Assembly (NCBI RefSeq): GCF_000802235.1
Contig: NZ_JTDL01000091.1
Coordinates: 1 to 64,000, forward strand
Direction of reading: 5' to 3'
DNA from: Sinomonas humi
GTDB taxonomy: Bacteria > Actinomycetota > Actinomycetes > Actinomycetales > Micrococcaceae
Length of the DNA stretch: 64,000 nt
Positions 8,343-19,663 of the stretch are shown here, one piece after another. How positions within the stretch are numbered: the stretch's first letter is position 1; every line of letters starts with the position of its first letter. The translations under genes were made by a program, and so were the position numbers. The notes under the pieces were generated by a model. That model was not told where the DNA came from. It saw nothing but the letters and a program-made list of their open reading frames with translations, and searched no databases.

Positions 8343-8760
8343 CGACGCCGGGTAGCCGCTCCGGCTCTTGCCTCTTCTCTGGCTTTGGAGCTTGGCGCTT
8401 GGAGTTTGGAGTTTGGAGCCCTTGAGCCTTTCCGCACCTTCCGCTTGAACCGCCGCCTTCCCTTTGCGGCGTTCTGAGCGCCCTGGGTTGTTCCGCCCCT
8501 TTACCCCGGCTCGTTCCGCCCGAGAGGTCGTTTCGAGCGCCCTCCGGTTGTTCCGCGCCTACACCCCGGCATACCCCGGCTCGTTCCGGCCGGCCGGGTC
8601 GCTCCTGCCCCTTGATGTCGTCCGGCCTTCAGGATCTTCTCTGGCATCGGCCTTCCGGATCTTCTGGGGCTTTGAGCATTCCCTTATTTTGTCGGTCCCC
8701 ATTCGTAGGCTCGGATTAGCTCTACGGAACGGGTTCTCGGACGATCAGGAGGTGAAGAGG
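8343..8760. other. Non-coding spacer with short repeats and a promoter
   Basis: This 418-bp spacer has no supported gene. It contains repeats of ttggagtttggag (about 8398-8420), two imperfect copies of a block running from gagcgccct through ggttgttccg to ccccggctcgttccg (about 8477-8600), and the probable promoter at 8682-8711. An open frame continues upstream from the HNH gene but has no ribosome-binding site. Confidence 0.6.
8682..8711 (+). promoter_or_regulatory. Probable promoter, shared module copy 2
   Basis: The 14-mer ccttattttgtcgg (8682-8695) is followed after 10 nt by TAGGCT (8706-8711), 49 nt before the ATG at 8761. It matches the module before the zinc-ribbon gene in both sequence and spacing. 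The bases cttatt lie 17 nt before the -10-like box, where a -35 element would be. Confidence 0.6.
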
Positions 8761-10824
8761 ATGAGCGCGGAACAGCACGCTTCTGAAGCCATTGCGGCTG
8801 AAAACGGGGCGAAGGGCAGCACTGTCAACTCCGCGGGCGGGACGGCTGACGCGGACAGTCCGTGCACCCCTTGGCAAGAGGACGTCTGGCCCGAGAGCGC
8901 TGGCTGGCAGGAGGCCGGCGGCTGGGCGGACCACTCTCTCCTCGCCCCTCTCCTCGGGGATGTTCACGGTGAGGAGATCTTCCATGAGGTCGCCCCGTCT
9001 GGCACGGCAGCAGATCCCAACCTCGCTGGGGCCGATGCCGGCTCAGCAGATCCCAACCTTGCTGAGGCCGATGCCGGCTCAGAAGACCCCAACCTTGCTG
9101 AGGCCGACGCAGACTCGTGGACCTCGATCGTGGTGTTCGGTGACAGGCCCGACTCGCCGCTGTTGGGGTCCATGGGCCTACCGGCCACCGAGAGCCTTTC
9201 CGCGGCGGAGGCGTTAGCAGTGGCCGAATGCGCGGAGCGGGTGATCGGCTGGGCAACAGGCATCCGGCTGCGGGCGTTGGCCCGTCTCGAGCCTGCTCTG
9301 GCCGCCGAGGGCCTCCCGCGACGGGACAGCCAGCCGGTGCGGTTCGGCGGGGACGAGGTGCATGCTCTGGCCGTAGCAGAGGCGGCCACCACGGCCGCGG
9401 TCTCCGAGGCGGCCGCAGCAAGACTGCTGCAGGACGCGGCTGACCTGACCGAAACACAGAGCCATGTCCTAGAAGCAGTCCAGACGGGGACGATCTCGTT
9501 CCAGCATGCGAGAGTCATCCTCGACCAGGCCCGGACGCTCCCACCCGAGGCTGCCGAGGCGTTCGGGCAGGAGGCTTTAGAGCGGGCAGTGACGCGCAGC
9601 GGGCGGCGTCGGACGCCTGCGGAACTACGTTCAGCTCTGAGGCGCCTACGGGAGCGGATGCACCCTGAGACCATCCAGTCGCGAAAGAAGGCGGCAGCAC
9701 GGGACCGGGGCATCTGGTTCGCTCCAGAGCCTGACGGCATGTGCACCCTTACCGCACTCCTGCCTGCTGAGGTGGGCCTCGCAGTATTCAACGGCCTCGA
9801 CACGGATGCGCGCACCGCACTTGCTGCTGCCCGCAGGGCCCCTGGCAGGAACAGCGACGAAGGGACTCCTGACGCCCCTGCCGCGGCAGCAGAGGAGCGC
9901 ACCCTGTCCCAGCTGCGGGTCGATGCCCTGATCCACCGGCTCCTCGGTGTCCCCGATCCTGCGTTTGCCGGGTCTTTCCGTCCCGAGGTCGTTGTCACGA
10001 TCCCCATCGGTCTCGCCCTGAGCGTCGAGAGTGGGCCCTCTACTCCGGTGCAGGGGCCGATCGACAACGCCCCGGCGGCGCCGATCGACAACGTCGCGCT
10101 GGGATCGATCGATCCGTTCGTGGGACCGTTCGCTCGCGTCATGGGAGCGGCCGTCAATCCAAATGGGCACGAGCGCGATCCCGCGCGCAAGCTGACCGCG
10201 CCACTCCCTTCGATGGCACAGAGCGTGCCACTCCCTGCGGCGGCAAACGCCGCGCCACTCCTTACCATGGCACAGAACGCCCCACGCCCTGCGATGGCAC
10301 AGCCTGAGGGACCGGCACAAGCCCAAGGTGTGGCGCAGTTGGAAGGCTACGGACCCATCGATGCCGCCACGGCCAGGCGTCTCGCCTCCCTCGCCCCCAA
10401 CTGGGACAGGCTCTTCACCGACGCACTCACTGGCGCTGCACTCGGGGTCGGGCGAACGGCATACCGTCCGCCCAAGGCCTTGCGCCGCTATCTCGCCCAC
10501 AGGGACGGGGGATGCATGTTCCCTGGATGCACTCGACGCGCGAAACTGTGCGAACCGGACCACACGATCGAATGGCAGGACGGCGGGAGAACGGATCCGG
10601 ACAACCTCACTCTGCTGTGTCGAAGACACCACGCCTTCAAATCCATCGGAGCGTGGAGGTACCGGCACGATCCCCGAGAGGAAGGAAGCCTGCTCCGATG
10701 GACGTCGCCCCTAGGCCGCACCTACATTTCTGAAACAGCCGTGACCGAAACGGCGGCGCAGGAACGTGCCCTGCCGACTGCTCCCACACCCTCCGAACCT
10801 CAAAACGAGTCCCCGCCGTTCTAA
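8761..10824 (+). CDS. DUF222 / HNH endonuclease (13E12-repeat-like) protein
   Basis: This 687-residue protein has the DUF222-HNH layout common in actinobacteria. A low-complexity N-terminus includes three 12-residue copies of DPNLAEADAGS type (36-bp tandem repeat, 9010-9117). The DUF222 helical domain follows (LSAAEALAVAECAERVIGW, then TEVQ-type segments to about residue 330). A Pro/Ala/Gln-rich linker precedes the C-terminal HNH domain: CMFPGCTRRAKLCEPDHTIE, then DPDNLTLLCRRHHAFK, with zinc-binding CxxC pairs and the catalytic His in DHT. The ATG at 8761 has AGGAGG 7 nt upstream, so the longer frame is rejected. Members are often repeated in a genome and have been linked to mobile DNA; the cellular role is unknown. 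Confidence 0.85.
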   Translation: MSAEQHASEAIAAENGAKGSTVNSAGGTADADSPCTPWQEDVWPESAGWQEAGGWADHSLLAPLLGDVHGEEIFHEVAPSGTAADPNLAGADAGSADPNLAEADAGSEDPNLAEADADSWTSIVVFGDRPDSPLLGSMGLPATESLSAAEALAVAECAERVIGWATGIRLRALARLEPALAAEGLPRRDSQPVRFGGDEVHALAVAEAATTAAVSEAAAARLLQDAADLTETQSHVLEAVQTGTISFQHARVILDQARTLPPEAAEAFGQEALERAVTRSGRRRTPAELRSALRRLRERMHPETIQSRKKAAARDRGIWFAPEPDGMCTLTALLPAEVGLAVFNGLDTDARTALAAARRAPGRNSDEGTPDAPAAAAEERTLSQLRVDALIHRLLGVPDPAFAGSFRPEVVVTIPIGLALSVESGPSTPVQGPIDNAPAAPIDNVALGSIDPFVGPFARVMGAAVNPNGHERDPARKLTAPLPSMAQSVPLPAAANAAPLLTMAQNAPRPAMAQPEGPAQAQGVAQLEGYGPIDAATARRLASLAPNWDRLFTDALTGAALGVGRTAYRPPKALRRYLAHRDGGCMFPGCTRRAKLCEPDHTIEWQDGGRTDPDNLTLLCRRHHAFKSIGAWRYRHDPREEGSLLRWTSPLGRTYISETAVTETAAQERALPTAPTPSEPQNESPPF
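9010..9117 (+). repeat. Three 36-bp in-frame tandem repeats
   Basis: Three 36-bp units within the HNH gene encode A-x-D-P-N-L-A-x-A-D-A-x-S. The second and third copies differ from the first by a few bases. The low divergence suggests recent slippage. Confidence 0.85.
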
Positions 10825-10849
10825 AGCTGTTCCGAGAATCTGAGAGCGG

Positions 10850-10893
10850 TTCTGAAAGTCTGAGGGCCGTTCTGAGAACCGCTTACCTCTGCA
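10850..10893 (+). terminator. Inverted repeat after the HNH gene
   Basis: The arms agcggttct and agaaccgct pair across a loop of about 21 nt, 25-70 nt after the stop. They sit in a degenerate 20-bp direct repeat (ctgagagcggttctgaaagt and similar). There is no T-run, so terminator function is uncertain. Confidence 0.35.
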
Positions 10894-10993
10894 TATGGTG
10901 TGGCTGGTGCAGATGATGTGGCTGGCTGATGGCGTGGTGCGAGACATCTTGCGGGAGTGCAGATTGTCGGAGGCATAGGGCAAAGTAGTCTCT

Positions 10994-13672
10994 GTGACCC
11001 AGCCTGCTGTCCCTGCTCCTTCACGCCCGCGACCCTCATCCTCGGCCCCCGATAGGAATGCTTCCTCCCAAGAAGGCTCCTCCCAAGAAGGCTCCTCCCA
11101 AGAAGGCTCCTCCCAAGAAGGCTCCTCTCAAGAAGGCTCGTCGCAAGTAGAACTGCGTGACGCCTTCCCCGAGAAGACCGCCGAGCAGATCTCCAAGGAG
11201 ATTGCAGAGAAGATCAACGTCGTTATCGCCCGCGAGCTCGGCGTCAAGACCTGGCAGGTCACCGCTGCCGTAGGCCTTCTCGATGGAGGAGCTACGGTGC
11301 CCTTCATTGCCCGTTATCGGAAGGAGGTCACCGGTACCCTCGACGATGCGCAACTCCGTGACCTTGAGGAGCGGCTCCGCTACCTCCGGGAGCTTGAAGA
11401 CCGCCGGGCAGCAGTGCTCTCGGCCATACACGAGCAGGGTGCCCTCAGCGATCAGCTGCGTGAGGCCGTGCTTCAAGCGGCAACGAAGGCCGAGCTCGAA
11501 GACCTCTACCTTCCTTACAAGTCAAAGCGCCGGACGAAGGCACAGATAGCGAGAGAGGCAGGCCTCGAGCCGCTTGCCGATGCGATCATCGCTGACCCGT
11601 CGCGCCTTCCAGATGAGGCGGCGTCTTCGTTTGTGAGCGAGGAGAAGGGTGTTCCGAACGCGGCAGATGCACTCGCCGGCGCGCGGGCAATCCTCACCGA
11701 ACGGGCTGGCCAGGATACCGAGCTCGTTCACGAGCTGCGCGAGCGGCTCTGGACTCGAGGACGCGTTCGTGTGCAGGCTGCGGAGGGCACGAACCCGGAG
11801 CTTGCGGGAAAGTACGCGGACTACGCGGACTATGTCCAGCCTCTCGAGAGCCTGCCTGGGCATCGTGTCCTTGCGCTCCTTCGCGGCGAACGCGAGGGCG
11901 CTCTCACTGTGGCAGTGGCTGAGGCCGATCCTCGAGACGAGGCAGCCTTGGACGAAGCCCGCGCCGGGTACGAAAATGCAGTCTCGCGCTCGCTCGGGAT
12001 TCGAGGGGGCGCCGACACCCCGGGCGGGAAATGGCTCGCTCAGACTGTGCGGATCGCGTGGCGCGGACGCCTTCAACCCCGCCTTGAGTCCGATCTCCGC
12101 TCACGGCTCTTCGAAGCGGCCGAGGAAGAGGCAGTTCGCGTCTTCGCATCGAATCTTCGCGACGTCCTGCTCGCGGCTCCAGCAGGGAACCGGGCCGTGC
12201 TAGGCCTCGACCCTGGTCTCCGGACGGGTGTCAAAGTCGCCGTCGTCGACCGAACCGGGAAAGTTGTGGACACTGCCACGATCTACCCGCATGCGCCCGC
12301 GAACAAGTGGAAGGAATCCCTCGCGACGCTCGAAGCGCTCGCCCTCAAACACCGGATCGAGCTGGTGGCGGTTGGAAACGGGACGGCGAGCCGGGAGACC
12401 GACAGGCTCGCCGGAGAGCTCTTGGCCCGCCTTCCGCAGCCCGGCACTCTCGCTGCTGGCCAGAAGAACGACGGCGCGATGAAGCCTGCGAAGGTCATCG
12501 TCTCCGAGGCAGGGGCATCCGTTTATTCGGCTTCAGCCCTTGCCTCGGCCGAGCTCCCCAACCTTGACGTTTCGCTTCGCGGCGCGGTTTCAATCGCGCG
12601 CAGGCTCCAGGATCCGCTCGCCGAACTGGTGAAGATCGAGCCGAAGTCGATCGGGGTCGGCCAGTATCAGCACGACCTCACGCCCGCGAAACTCGAACGT
12701 TCTCTGGACGCTGTGGTGGAGGACTGCGTCAACGCCGTGGGCGTCGACGTGAACACCGCATCGCCCTCGCTGCTCTCTCGGGTAGCAGGCGTGGGCCCCC
12801 TCCTCAGCCGCAGCATCGTGGAATTCCGCGACGCTAACGGACCTTTCGCAAGCCGGGCTGAGCTCAAGAAGGTTCCGAGGCTGGGCGCCAAGGCGTTCGA
12901 GCAGTGCGCAGGCTTCCTCCGCATCACGGGGGGTCGGGAGCCGCTCGACGCCTCAGCAGTTCATCCGGAGGCCTACGGCTTGGCTCACCGTATCCTCGCA
13001 GCGGCGGGGCATGCAGCGGGGACCGGACGACCGGCGGCTCCAGGGGTAACGGCATCGGCAGTCGCGACCCTCGACCCCGCCCAGTTTGCAGACGAGCGTT
13101 TCGGGCTCCCCACCGTCAAGGACGTCATGGCGGAACTCGTACGGCCCGGGCGTGATCCTCGCCCGGAGTTCGTGACTGCAGCGCTCAAGGAAGGCGTGGA
13201 GACGATCGGGGACCTCAAGCCCGGCATGGTGCTCGAGGGAACGGTCTCCAACGTCGCCGCCTTCGGGGCTTTCGTCGATATCGGGGTTCACCAGGACGGC
13301 CTCGTCCATGTCTCAGCGATGAGCTCGAAGTTCGTCTCGGATCCCCGGGAGGTTGTGAAATCGGGGCAGGTCGTGCGCGTCAAGGTTCTCGACGTTGACG
13401 TGCCCCGGAAGCGTATCTCGCTTTCGCTGCGGCTTGACGACGAGGTCTCGCGCCCGGGCGAGGACCGCAACCGCGAGGACCGGAATGGCGAGCAGCGGGG
13501 AACAGGGGAGGACCGGCGTCGCCCGCGGAACGGCGACGGCGGGCGTAGAGGCGAGGGCGGGCGCGACGGCGGCCGCGGGCGCGACCGGGCGGGCGACGGC
13601 GGGCGGGGGGCCCAGGGCGTACCCGACACCGCGCTGGCGGAGGCCTTGAGGCGGGCCGGTTTGGCGAAGTGA
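10994..13672 (+). CDS. tex: Tex family RNA-binding transcription accessory protein
   Basis: This 892-residue protein is Tex. After a non-conserved N-terminus the helical Tex core begins near residue 60 (ISKEIAEKINVVIARELGVK). The YqgF-like RNase-H fold follows (VLGLDPGLRTGVKVAVVD), then the helix-hairpin-helix part (VNTASPSLLSRVAGVGPLLS) and an S1 RNA-binding domain (GTVSNVAAFGAFVDIGVHQD). The C-terminal tail is Arg/Gly/Asp-rich (RRGEGGRDGGRGRDRAGDGG). Tex binds nucleic acid and affects transcription and stress responses. The GTG at 10994 adds about 55 residues, including SSQEG repeated five times, which homologues lack. A downstream start is possible, but no good ribosome-binding site is seen there. 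Confidence 0.92.
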   Translation: MTQPAVPAPSRPRPSSSAPDRNASSQEGSSQEGSSQEGSSQEGSSQEGSSQVELRDAFPEKTAEQISKEIAEKINVVIARELGVKTWQVTAAVGLLDGGATVPFIARYRKEVTGTLDDAQLRDLEERLRYLRELEDRRAAVLSAIHEQGALSDQLREAVLQAATKAELEDLYLPYKSKRRTKAQIAREAGLEPLADAIIADPSRLPDEAASSFVSEEKGVPNAADALAGARAILTERAGQDTELVHELRERLWTRGRVRVQAAEGTNPELAGKYADYADYVQPLESLPGHRVLALLRGEREGALTVAVAEADPRDEAALDEARAGYENAVSRSLGIRGGADTPGGKWLAQTVRIAWRGRLQPRLESDLRSRLFEAAEEEAVRVFASNLRDVLLAAPAGNRAVLGLDPGLRTGVKVAVVDRTGKVVDTATIYPHAPANKWKESLATLEALALKHRIELVAVGNGTASRETDRLAGELLARLPQPGTLAAGQKNDGAMKPAKVIVSEAGASVYSASALASAELPNLDVSLRGAVSIARRLQDPLAELVKIEPKSIGVGQYQHDLTPAKLERSLDAVVEDCVNAVGVDVNTASPSLLSRVAGVGPLLSRSIVEFRDANGPFASRAELKKVPRLGAKAFEQCAGFLRITGGREPLDASAVHPEAYGLAHRILAAAGHAAGTGRPAAPGVTASAVATLDPAQFADERFGLPTVKDVMAELVRPGRDPRPEFVTAALKEGVETIGDLKPGMVLEGTVSNVAAFGAFVDIGVHQDGLVHVSAMSSKFVSDPREVVKSGQVVRVKVLDVDVPRKRISLSLRLDDEVSRPGEDRNREDRNGEQRGTGEDRRRPRNGDGGRRGEGGRDGGRGRDRAGDGGRGAQGVPDTALAEALRRAGLAK
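11063..11137 (+). repeat. 15-bp tandem repeat, five copies, inside the tex N-terminus
   Basis: The unit tcctcccaagaaggc repeats five times with one or two changes. In the tex frame it encodes SSQEG. In the +1 frame from the ATG at 11058 it encodes a 30-residue PPKKA-repeat peptide ending RRK and a TAG at 11148. Confidence 0.9.
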
Positions 13673-13716
13673 TCGCCTTAGCGATCGAGAACTGCACGCG
13701 CGAAGGGGTGCGCGCA

Positions 13717-13776
13717 GCTGGCGGGGTGGGCGCTGGCAGGGTGGGCGCTGGCAGGGAGCATGCTGGCAGGGAGCGG
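13717..13776 (+). repeat. Four 15-bp tandem repeats
   Basis: Four copies of a gctggcagggtgggc-type unit lie between tex and the 13815 gene. Copies 1-2 and 3-4 form two slightly different pairs. No coding function is seen. Confidence 0.85.
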
Positions 13777-13814
13777 GCCGTCTCGATTGGCCAGACTCGG
13801 CCCGCTCTGGAAGC

Positions 13815-14690
13815 ATGGCGACGGTGTCGTTTCCTAACCGTCCCCGAAAGGACGCCGCCGAAACGCCTGTTTGGCTGAGGCGGCCTCGCCGACGAGCGAG
13901 CCCTTGGAGCCGCCCGCCCCTTTGGCTCGCGGGGGCTGTTGCAGTGGCTGCCGTGGTGTTCGCTCTCGCAACTGTCCCCGTCGTCGTCATGCTCGTCTGC
14001 GGCCTCGTCCTCGTTGTCTCCTCCGTTTGGCGACTTCGTTCCCGCCGCGCCGGGGGCACGGGCGCGATCCCTATGGCGTTCCTATGGACCACTCTTGGAG
14101 CGCTGGTACTGTCCGCAGGTGCTGTCGCAGTGCGCGGCGTGCTGCCGGAAGGCACAGCGCCGACGGCTGCCCCTGAACCGACGGTGCAGCTCGGCCCCAA
14201 CCCGGCAGGGTTCTCGAGCTCGCTCGCCGGAGGAGAAACGCCGTCAGGTGCTGTTTCCGCCCCGGCGTCGATCGTCAGGTCCGTCTCGCCGTCGTCCGGG
14301 CCGACCCTTTCGCAGGCTGGCCTGATGCCCCAACCGCCCGCCCCACTCCCCGCGCCGGGCACTCCGGCGGCTGGCGCACCGTACGGCGCGCTGGCAGGCG
14401 GTGCTGCCGGCGCCCCTGGCCCCGCTGCTGCCGGTGCCCCTGGCGCGGCTGCCGGCGCCCCTGACGCCGCAGCTTCGGGCGGCGGGTCGCCAGCCGCCGC
14501 GGCTCCGGGCACCACGGGCACCCCGACGTCGCCTCGGGCCGCAAGCGCGGCGTCGTCGCCCGCACCGGCACCGTCGCCGTCCAGTTCCGCCTCGCCAGAG
14601 CCAACCACCTCGGATTCGGCTGCTTCGTCGTCGAAGAGCTGCGGCACGAGCCTGCTCGGGGTGACCGTGTCACTCGGAAAATGCAAGTAA
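13815..14690 (+). CDS. Hypothetical membrane protein with long Pro/Ala/Gly-rich tail
   Basis: I do not recognise this 291-residue protein. After a basic N-terminus, residues about 35-70 form two hydrophobic segments (LAGAVAVAAVVFALATVPVV and MLVCGLVLVVSSVW). A third lies near residue 95 (LWTTLGALVLSAGAVAV). The remaining 180 residues are low-complexity Ala/Pro/Gly/Ser (GAAGAPGPAAAGAPG), probably extracytoplasmic, ending in two Cys near the C-terminus (SCGTSLLG and LGKCK). Strong third-position GC bias agrees with coding. A perfect terminator follows 20 nt after the stop, so this is probably a single-gene transcript or the end of the tex transcript. Confidence 0.6.
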   Translation: MATVSFPNRPRKDAAETPVWLRRPRRRASPWSRPPLWLAGAVAVAAVVFALATVPVVVMLVCGLVLVVSSVWRLRSRRAGGTGAIPMAFLWTTLGALVLSAGAVAVRGVLPEGTAPTAAPEPTVQLGPNPAGFSSSLAGGETPSGAVSAPASIVRSVSPSSGPTLSQAGLMPQPPAPLPAPGTPAAGAPYGALAGGAAGAPGPAAAGAPGAAAGAPDAAASGGGSPAAAAPGTTGTPTSPRAASAASSPAPAPSPSSSASPEPTTSDSAASSSKSCGTSLLGVTVSLGKCK

Positions 14691-14710
14691 AGAGGCTGAC
14701 GCCTCAGTAG

Positions 14711-14757
14711 AAGGGTGAAGGCCACCTCCTGCGGGAGGTGGCCTTCACCCTTTTTTT
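14711..14757 (+). terminator. Strong intrinsic terminator
   Basis: A perfect 19-bp stem (14711-14729 with 14734-14752) has a 4-nt loop tgcg and a run of seven T ending at 14757. It isolates the glycine riboswitch operon from upstream transcription. Confidence 0.95.
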
Positions 14758-14868
14758 CGGCCGGCTGGAGCTTAGGGCCTGGGCGTGTTTGCTCCGTGGG
14801 AGGCGGCATAGCACAATTGGTCTGTGCGGCATGCCCGCATGCCCACAACTGAACAAGCCTTTGATCTG

Positions 14869-15063
14869 CGGCGGGAGAGTCCTGCGAGCATGAGCAAGCA
14901 GGCGCCGTAGGAGCAACACCTCCCCAGGAATCTCTCAGGCACCTGTACCGCCGCGGCAAGGCGCCTCTGGAAAGCAGTCCCGGTTTCGACCGCGGACTCA
15001 CCGACGGTGCAAGCCGGCCTGAAGGGCCGGCGGAATCTCTCAGGTCCGATACAGAGCGGGGAG
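14869..15063 (+). ncRNA. Tandem glycine riboswitch (gcvT type)
   Basis: Two glycine aptamers lie in series upstream of gcvP. Aptamer 1 (about 14869-14952) has gcgggagagtcctgcgagc, then ggcgccgtaggagcaa, and the conserved gaatctctcaggcacctg. Aptamer 2 (about 14957-15063) ends with the same signature, gaatctctcaggtccgatac. The 12-base core gaatctctcagg is present in both. This class binds glycine and, upstream of glycine-cleavage genes, turns expression on when glycine is high. No clear terminator follows aptamer 2, so control of translation start is likely. Confidence 0.95.
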
Positions 15064-15113
15064 GAACGCGATCGATGCCGTGCAGCGCACGGCCAGAGTA
15101 TTGGAGTTCCCCC

Positions 15114-18020
<2,907 letters not shown>

Positions 18021-18030
18021 GGACCACCCC

Positions 18031-19209
18031 ATGACTGCAGAACCTCAGATCGCTGCGAACCAGGCCGAGGAGAAGCGCACCGCGCTGTACGAGAGGCACG
18101 CCGCCCTCGGTGCGAGCTTCACAGACTTCGGCGGCTGGCAGATGCCGCTCAAGTACGGCTCCGAGCTCGCCGAGCACCGCGCGGTCCGCGAGGCCGCCGG
18201 CCTGTTCGACCTCTCCCACATGGGTGAGGTCTGGGTGACTGGCCCGGACGCGGGGGCCTTCCTGGACTACGCGCTCGTCGGAAAGCTCTCCGCGATCGCC
18301 GTAGGCAAGGCCAAGTACTCCCTCATCTGCGCCGAGGACGGCGGCATCATCGACGACCTCATCGTCTACCGCGTCGCCGAGGAGGACTACCTCGTAGTCC
18401 CCAACGCGGGCAACGCGGCCACGGTCGCGGCCGAGCTCGAGGCGCGGCGCGACCGCTTCACAGCCGGAGGCAACGCAGAAGGCTGCGCCCTGCGAGATGC
18501 CTCGGCCGAGACCTCGCTCATCGCGGTGCAGGGCCCGAACGCCGAGGCGATCGTCCTCCAGCTGGTCTCGGACGAGCACGCCGAGGCCGTCACCGGGCTG
18601 AAGTACTACGCGGCCGTGCAAGTCGAAGCCGCCGGCGTGCCCGTGCTTCTAGCACGCACGGGCTACACCGGCGAGGACGGCTTCGAGCTCTTCGTCGCCA
18701 ACGACCGCGCGGCCGAACTGTGGGATGCCGTCCGCGCCGCGGGGGAGGGCCGCGATCTCGTCCCGTGCGGCCTCGCCTCCCGCGATTCGCTGCGCCTCGA
18801 GGCGGGGATGCCCCTGTACGGCAACGAGCTCTCCCGCGAGGTCACGCCCTTCGAAGCGGGGCTGGGCGGCGTCGTCGCCCTCAAGTCCAAGGAAGGCGAC
18901 TTTGTCGGGCGCGCTCGGCTGCAGGCGAAGAAGGACGACGGCGTCGGCACCACGAGCGGCAGGCGCCTCGTGGGCCTTCGCGGCCTCGGGCGACGGGCCG
19001 CACGCTCGCACTACGCCGTGCTCAAGGACGGCCAGAAGGTCGGCGAAGTGACGAGCGGCCAGCCCAGCCCCACGCTCGGCTACCCGGTCGCCATGGCCTA
19101 CGTCGACGTCGAACTCGCCGAACCCGGCACGAAGCTCGAGGTGGACCTGCGGGGCAAGGCCGAGCCGTTCGAGGTAGTAGCACTGCCGTTCTACAAGCGA
19201 CAGAAGTGA
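18031..19209 (+). CDS. gcvT: Glycine cleavage system aminomethyltransferase, T-protein
   Basis: This 392-residue protein transfers the methylene group from aminomethyl-GcvH to tetrahydrofolate and releases ammonia. Family features are FTDFGGWQMPLKYG near residue 30, LFDLSHMGEVWVTGPDA, YLVVPNAGN, the ARTGYTGEDGFELF segment, and the late RDSLRLEAGMPLYGNEL helix. The ATG at 18031 lies 10 nt after gcvP; the family begins at this point and a longer in-frame extension only overlaps gcvP. It is the second gene of the riboswitch operon. Confidence 0.95.
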   Translation: MTAEPQIAANQAEEKRTALYERHAALGASFTDFGGWQMPLKYGSELAEHRAVREAAGLFDLSHMGEVWVTGPDAGAFLDYALVGKLSAIAVGKAKYSLICAEDGGIIDDLIVYRVAEEDYLVVPNAGNAATVAAELEARRDRFTAGGNAEGCALRDASAETSLIAVQGPNAEAIVLQLVSDEHAEAVTGLKYYAAVQVEAAGVPVLLARTGYTGEDGFELFVANDRAAELWDAVRAAGEGRDLVPCGLASRDSLRLEAGMPLYGNELSREVTPFEAGLGGVVALKSKEGDFVGRARLQAKKDDGVGTTSGRRLVGLRGLGRRAARSHYAVLKDGQKVGEVTSGQPSPTLGYPVAMAYVDVELAEPGTKLEVDLRGKAEPFEVVALPFYKRQK

Positions 19210-19228
19210 CTGAGAGGAATCCCCAGCC

Positions 19229-19609
19229 ATGAGCAAAGTCCAAACCGGCCTCCGGTACTCCGAGGAGCACGAGTGGCTTGACACCGATGCCGCGCCCGCA
19301 AAGATCGGCGTTTCCGCTGTCGCGGCCGACGCGCTCGGCGACGTCGTCTACCTCGACCTCCCAGAGGTGGGCAGCGAACTGACGGCGGGCACGACGTGCG
19401 GCGAGATCGAATCGACCAAGAGTGTCTCCGACCTGTACTCCCCGGTGAGCGGCACCGTCGTCGAGATCAATCAGGAAGCCATCGACAATCCTGCCCTCGT
19501 CAACGAGGACCCGTACGGAGCGGGGTGGCTCTTCACCGTCGAGGTCACGTCCGAGGGCCCGCTGCTCTCTCCGGAGGAGTACGCCTCCAAGAACGGCGGA
19601 GAACTCTGA
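19229..19609 (+). CDS. gcvH: Glycine cleavage system H-protein
   Basis: This 126-residue carrier shuttles the aminomethyl group on a lipoyl-lysine. The lipoylation site is Lys64 in ESTKSVSDLYSPVSG. The N-terminal EEHEW and the VVYLDLPEVG strand are typical, as is the length. A GAGAGGAA site precedes the ATG, which lies 19 nt after gcvT. No lipoate ligase or L-protein gene is in the window, so these must be supplied elsewhere. Confidence 0.96.
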   Translation: MSKVQTGLRYSEEHEWLDTDAAPAKIGVSAVAADALGDVVYLDLPEVGSELTAGTTCGEIESTKSVSDLYSPVSGTVVEINQEAIDNPALVNEDPYGAGWLFTVEVTSEGPLLSPEEYASKNGGEL

Positions 19610-19663
19610 GCCGACGGGTTCGCGCTCGGCGGTTGTTCACTTGATCTGAGGAGGGAATCCGAC

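Noticed and set aside
8464-8760. 99-codon upstream extension of the DUF222/HNH gene
   Set aside because: It would include the promoter module and repeats; the ATG at 8761 has AGGAGG at good spacing.
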